This document shows, piece by piece, positions 6,637 to 8,132 of a stretch of DNA of 8,132 nt. Origin of the DNA: Gammaproteobacteria bacterium (GTDB lineage Bacteria > Pseudomonadota > Gammaproteobacteria > Steroidobacterales > Woeseiaceae). Below the pieces are notes generated by a model. The model was given only the letters and a program-made list of their open reading frames with translations. It did not search any database and had not been told where the DNA came from. The DNA lies in assembly GCA_030641695.1 (NCBI GenBank), contig DAOWGY010000054.1, positions 1 to 8,132 on the forward strand, written 5' to 3'. How positions within the stretch are numbered: position 1 is the first letter of the stretch; each line of letters opens with the position of its first letter. The position numbers and the translations under genes were made by a program.

Positions 6637-8132
6637 CTATTGCGGCGTGAACGAAACATCGAAACACATCGGCGCTGGAAATGTAGCCGCAGTAGCCTCG
6701 TCAAAGTACCGGTACTCCACCAGTTCTGCGACATAGGTGTCTGGCCCGGAAAATGTTGCAGTGTATATCTCCTGGTTCGCATCGCCCTTGGTGGAAGAAG
6801 CGGCGAAGTCCCGGACGCCATCGCGGAAAATATAAATATCGGGGTCGCTCTGATCCGCTGGATCGAGAGGATCGTCGGGCGGCAAGACACCGGTTGTCGT
6901 TGTCGTAATGCTGACGTCGTAGTTTCCGTTGCTCGGTATGTTGATGCGCAGGAATCGAAGTTCGCTGATCTTGTTGTTCTCATGGAACGGATCGAAATTG
7001 GAGGTCGCACATACATTGACCACCGAGCCGTCTGCGGTCAGCTCCGTATACACTGGCAATACGCTAACAGCGTCACCGGCATTGTTTAGCTCGCCCGCGC
7101 CCCACTTGTCGAAGCCAGGCGTCATGTCCTCGCGCACGAGTTGTGAGTCGAGAAAAACCTGGTCGGCGGGCGGCAGCATTGACCGCAGCTCTGCGGCAAA
7201 CGAAAACACGGTCGTAAAGCTGTCCGTAAACGCCTGCGGACCCACCATGACGTTGTAGATCGGACCGAAACCGATTGAACCGTTGTCGGTGCCGGTCGTG
7301 CCCTCGTCATTCGTCGTGTCCCAGAGATCGTAAATAAAGCGCAGCACCGAGACTTCGTCATACCAGCCCTGCGGATCGTAAGAACCGGTTTCAGTGCCCA
7401 GTGCAAGAAAGCCGGTAGTGGTGCCGGGCCGACCGGTGTCGCAATAGATCGGATCATTGAGCGCCATGCCGGACAACGCGGTTGCCCACCCCTCGCCGAA
7501 TGCGAGCCGCGGATCCAGCTGATCGCCTATCCCATGCGCGCCGCCAACCGAATCGGTGCGCGAGAAGTTGTCTTCGAAGTAATGTCCCCATTCGTGCACG
7601 ATCACGTGGTCGTCGAACTCTTCGGTGTCGCTGTTCGCGTCACCCAGCAAGAACAGGGAGTCCAGATCGCGGCGGTAAAACGACGTGGGGAGTGCACCGG
7701 CATCGATATCGGTCGGGCTCAGTGGCGTGTTGTTGACACTCCAGAATGCATCGAGTGGTGCAAACGCAGCGTCCGGATCGACGCTGACAACCAACTGTAT
7801 CGCCGAGTAGATGGCATCGAGGACCGAAAAGGGCGCGGCCGCCCGGGTGTCGGTGTAGCTGTTGCTGGCGACGTTCCAGCCGGTGGTTGCCGTCAGATCG
7901 CGTGTGACATCGGCCGTACCGGTATTGAACTGACTGCCTGACAGTGTGTAAAGAGGCCGGCTGCCCAGCGGTGGCGGCGTCGCGGATGTGTCAACGTTGT
8001 CGCGAACCTCGACGTCCCAGCTCGGCGAGCCCTGGCGCTTGAGCTCAGCGCGCACGCGCAGTCGGACTGTCGTATCCGTGTCCACTCCGGCAAACGAATA
8101 AGCACCACTATCGTCGGCCGTAGTTCTGTCCA
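6637..8132 (-). CDS. Probable secreted zinc metallopeptidase with C-terminal PPC-like domain (5' end outside window)
   Basis: The frame is open to the right edge, giving at least 497 residues; the true start and any signal peptide are not visible. Residues are numbered from the GTG codon at 8085, which is probably not the start. The stretch spanning the edge (DDSGAYSFAGV...VRLRVRAEL) looks like the end of a carboxypeptidase-regulatory or Ig-like beta domain. The catalytic part contains HEWGH at 164-168 (7582-7596) and GEGWA with Glu198 (7492-7494), giving two zinc histidines, a general-base glutamate and a third zinc ligand 30 residues on, the gluzincin pattern resembling M36 fungalysin GEGW. 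Residues 370-482, with GNYDVSI, DPDIYIF and DTYVAEL, match a bacterial pre-peptidase C-terminal (PPC-like) beta domain. An Asp/Pro-rich loop at 402-416 may bind calcium. The exact peptidase family is uncertain. A lipoprotein gene follows after 22 bp. Confidence 0.85.
   Translation of the reverse strand, partial: DRTTADDSGAYSFAGVDTDTTVRLRVRAELKRQGSPSWDVEVRDNVDTSATPPPLGSRPLYTLSGSQFNTGTADVTRDLTATTGWNVASNSYTDTRAAAPFSVLDAIYSAIQLVVSVDPDAAFAPLDAFWSVNNTPLSPTDIDAGALPTSFYRRDLDSLFLLGDANSDTEEFDDHVIVHEWGHYFEDNFSRTDSVGGAHGIGDQLDPRLAFGEGWATALSGMALNDPIYCDTGRPGTTTGFLALGTETGSYDPQGWYDEVSVLRFIYDLWDTTNDEGTTGTDNGSIGFGPIYNVMVGPQAFTDSFTTVFSFAAELRSMLPPADQVFLDSQLVREDMTPGFDKWGAGELNNAGDAVSVLPVYTELTADGSVVNVCATSNFDPFHENNKISELRFLRINIPSNGNYDVSITTTTTGVLPPDDPLDPADQSDPDIYIFRDGVRDFAASSTKGDANQEIYTATFSGPDTYVAELVEYRYFDEATAATFPAPMCFDVSFTPQ

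Noticed and set aside
6615..7016. Rightward extension of the lipoprotein frame
   Set aside because: The extension is out of frame within the metallopeptidase gene, is low-complexity basic sequence, and would bury the lipoprotein signal peptide internally.

Overview
The window reads as an ordinary chromosomal stretch of a moderately GC-rich Gram-negative bacterium, most likely a gammaproteobacterium. This is inferred from the style of the proteins, a lipobox lipoprotein, a large PAS/GAF/GGDEF/EAL protein and REP-type intergenic repeats with a GGAG foot like those of Pseudomonas and Xanthomonadales. All five supported genes lie on the minus strand, so transcription runs right to left. I see no tRNA, rRNA, CRISPR array, insertion sequence, phage gene or plasmid gene.

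From right to left: (1) positions 8132-6637 hold the 3' part of a gene for a probably secreted zinc metallopeptidase (HEWGH plus a downstream GEGW glutamate, with a C-terminal PPC-like beta domain); its beginning is outside the window. (2) After 22 bp comes a 194-residue lipoprotein gene (6614-6030), probably in the same operon. (3) An intergenic region (5779-6029) holds a paired inverted REP element (REPIN) and an AT-rich control region with a 14-bp perfect palindrome, a 12-bp tandem repeat and a GTCAC/GTGAC inverted repeat. (4) Positions 5778-2242 encode a 1178-residue soluble cyclic-di-GMP protein, four PAS domains plus one GAF followed by GGDEF and EAL, with both catalytic sites and the GGDEF inhibition site intact. 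(5) A second intergenic region (1992-2241) holds two more REPINs and one solitary REP. (6) An N-formylglutamate amidohydrolase family gene (1991-1185) is followed after 28 bp by a YbdK-type carboxylate-amine ligase gene (1156-20), a likely two-gene operon pairing an amide-forming with an amide-cleaving enzyme family.

The three units look functionally independent: an envelope or secreted protease module, a cyclic-di-GMP sensor-effector, and a small-molecule amide metabolism pair. The structurally most interesting feature is the REP family: seven copies keep an identical foot, nearly all keep the same tetraloop, and the stem sequences change in compensated pairs. No obvious new multi-gene system is visible; the two small operons are the best candidates for undescribed biochemistry.
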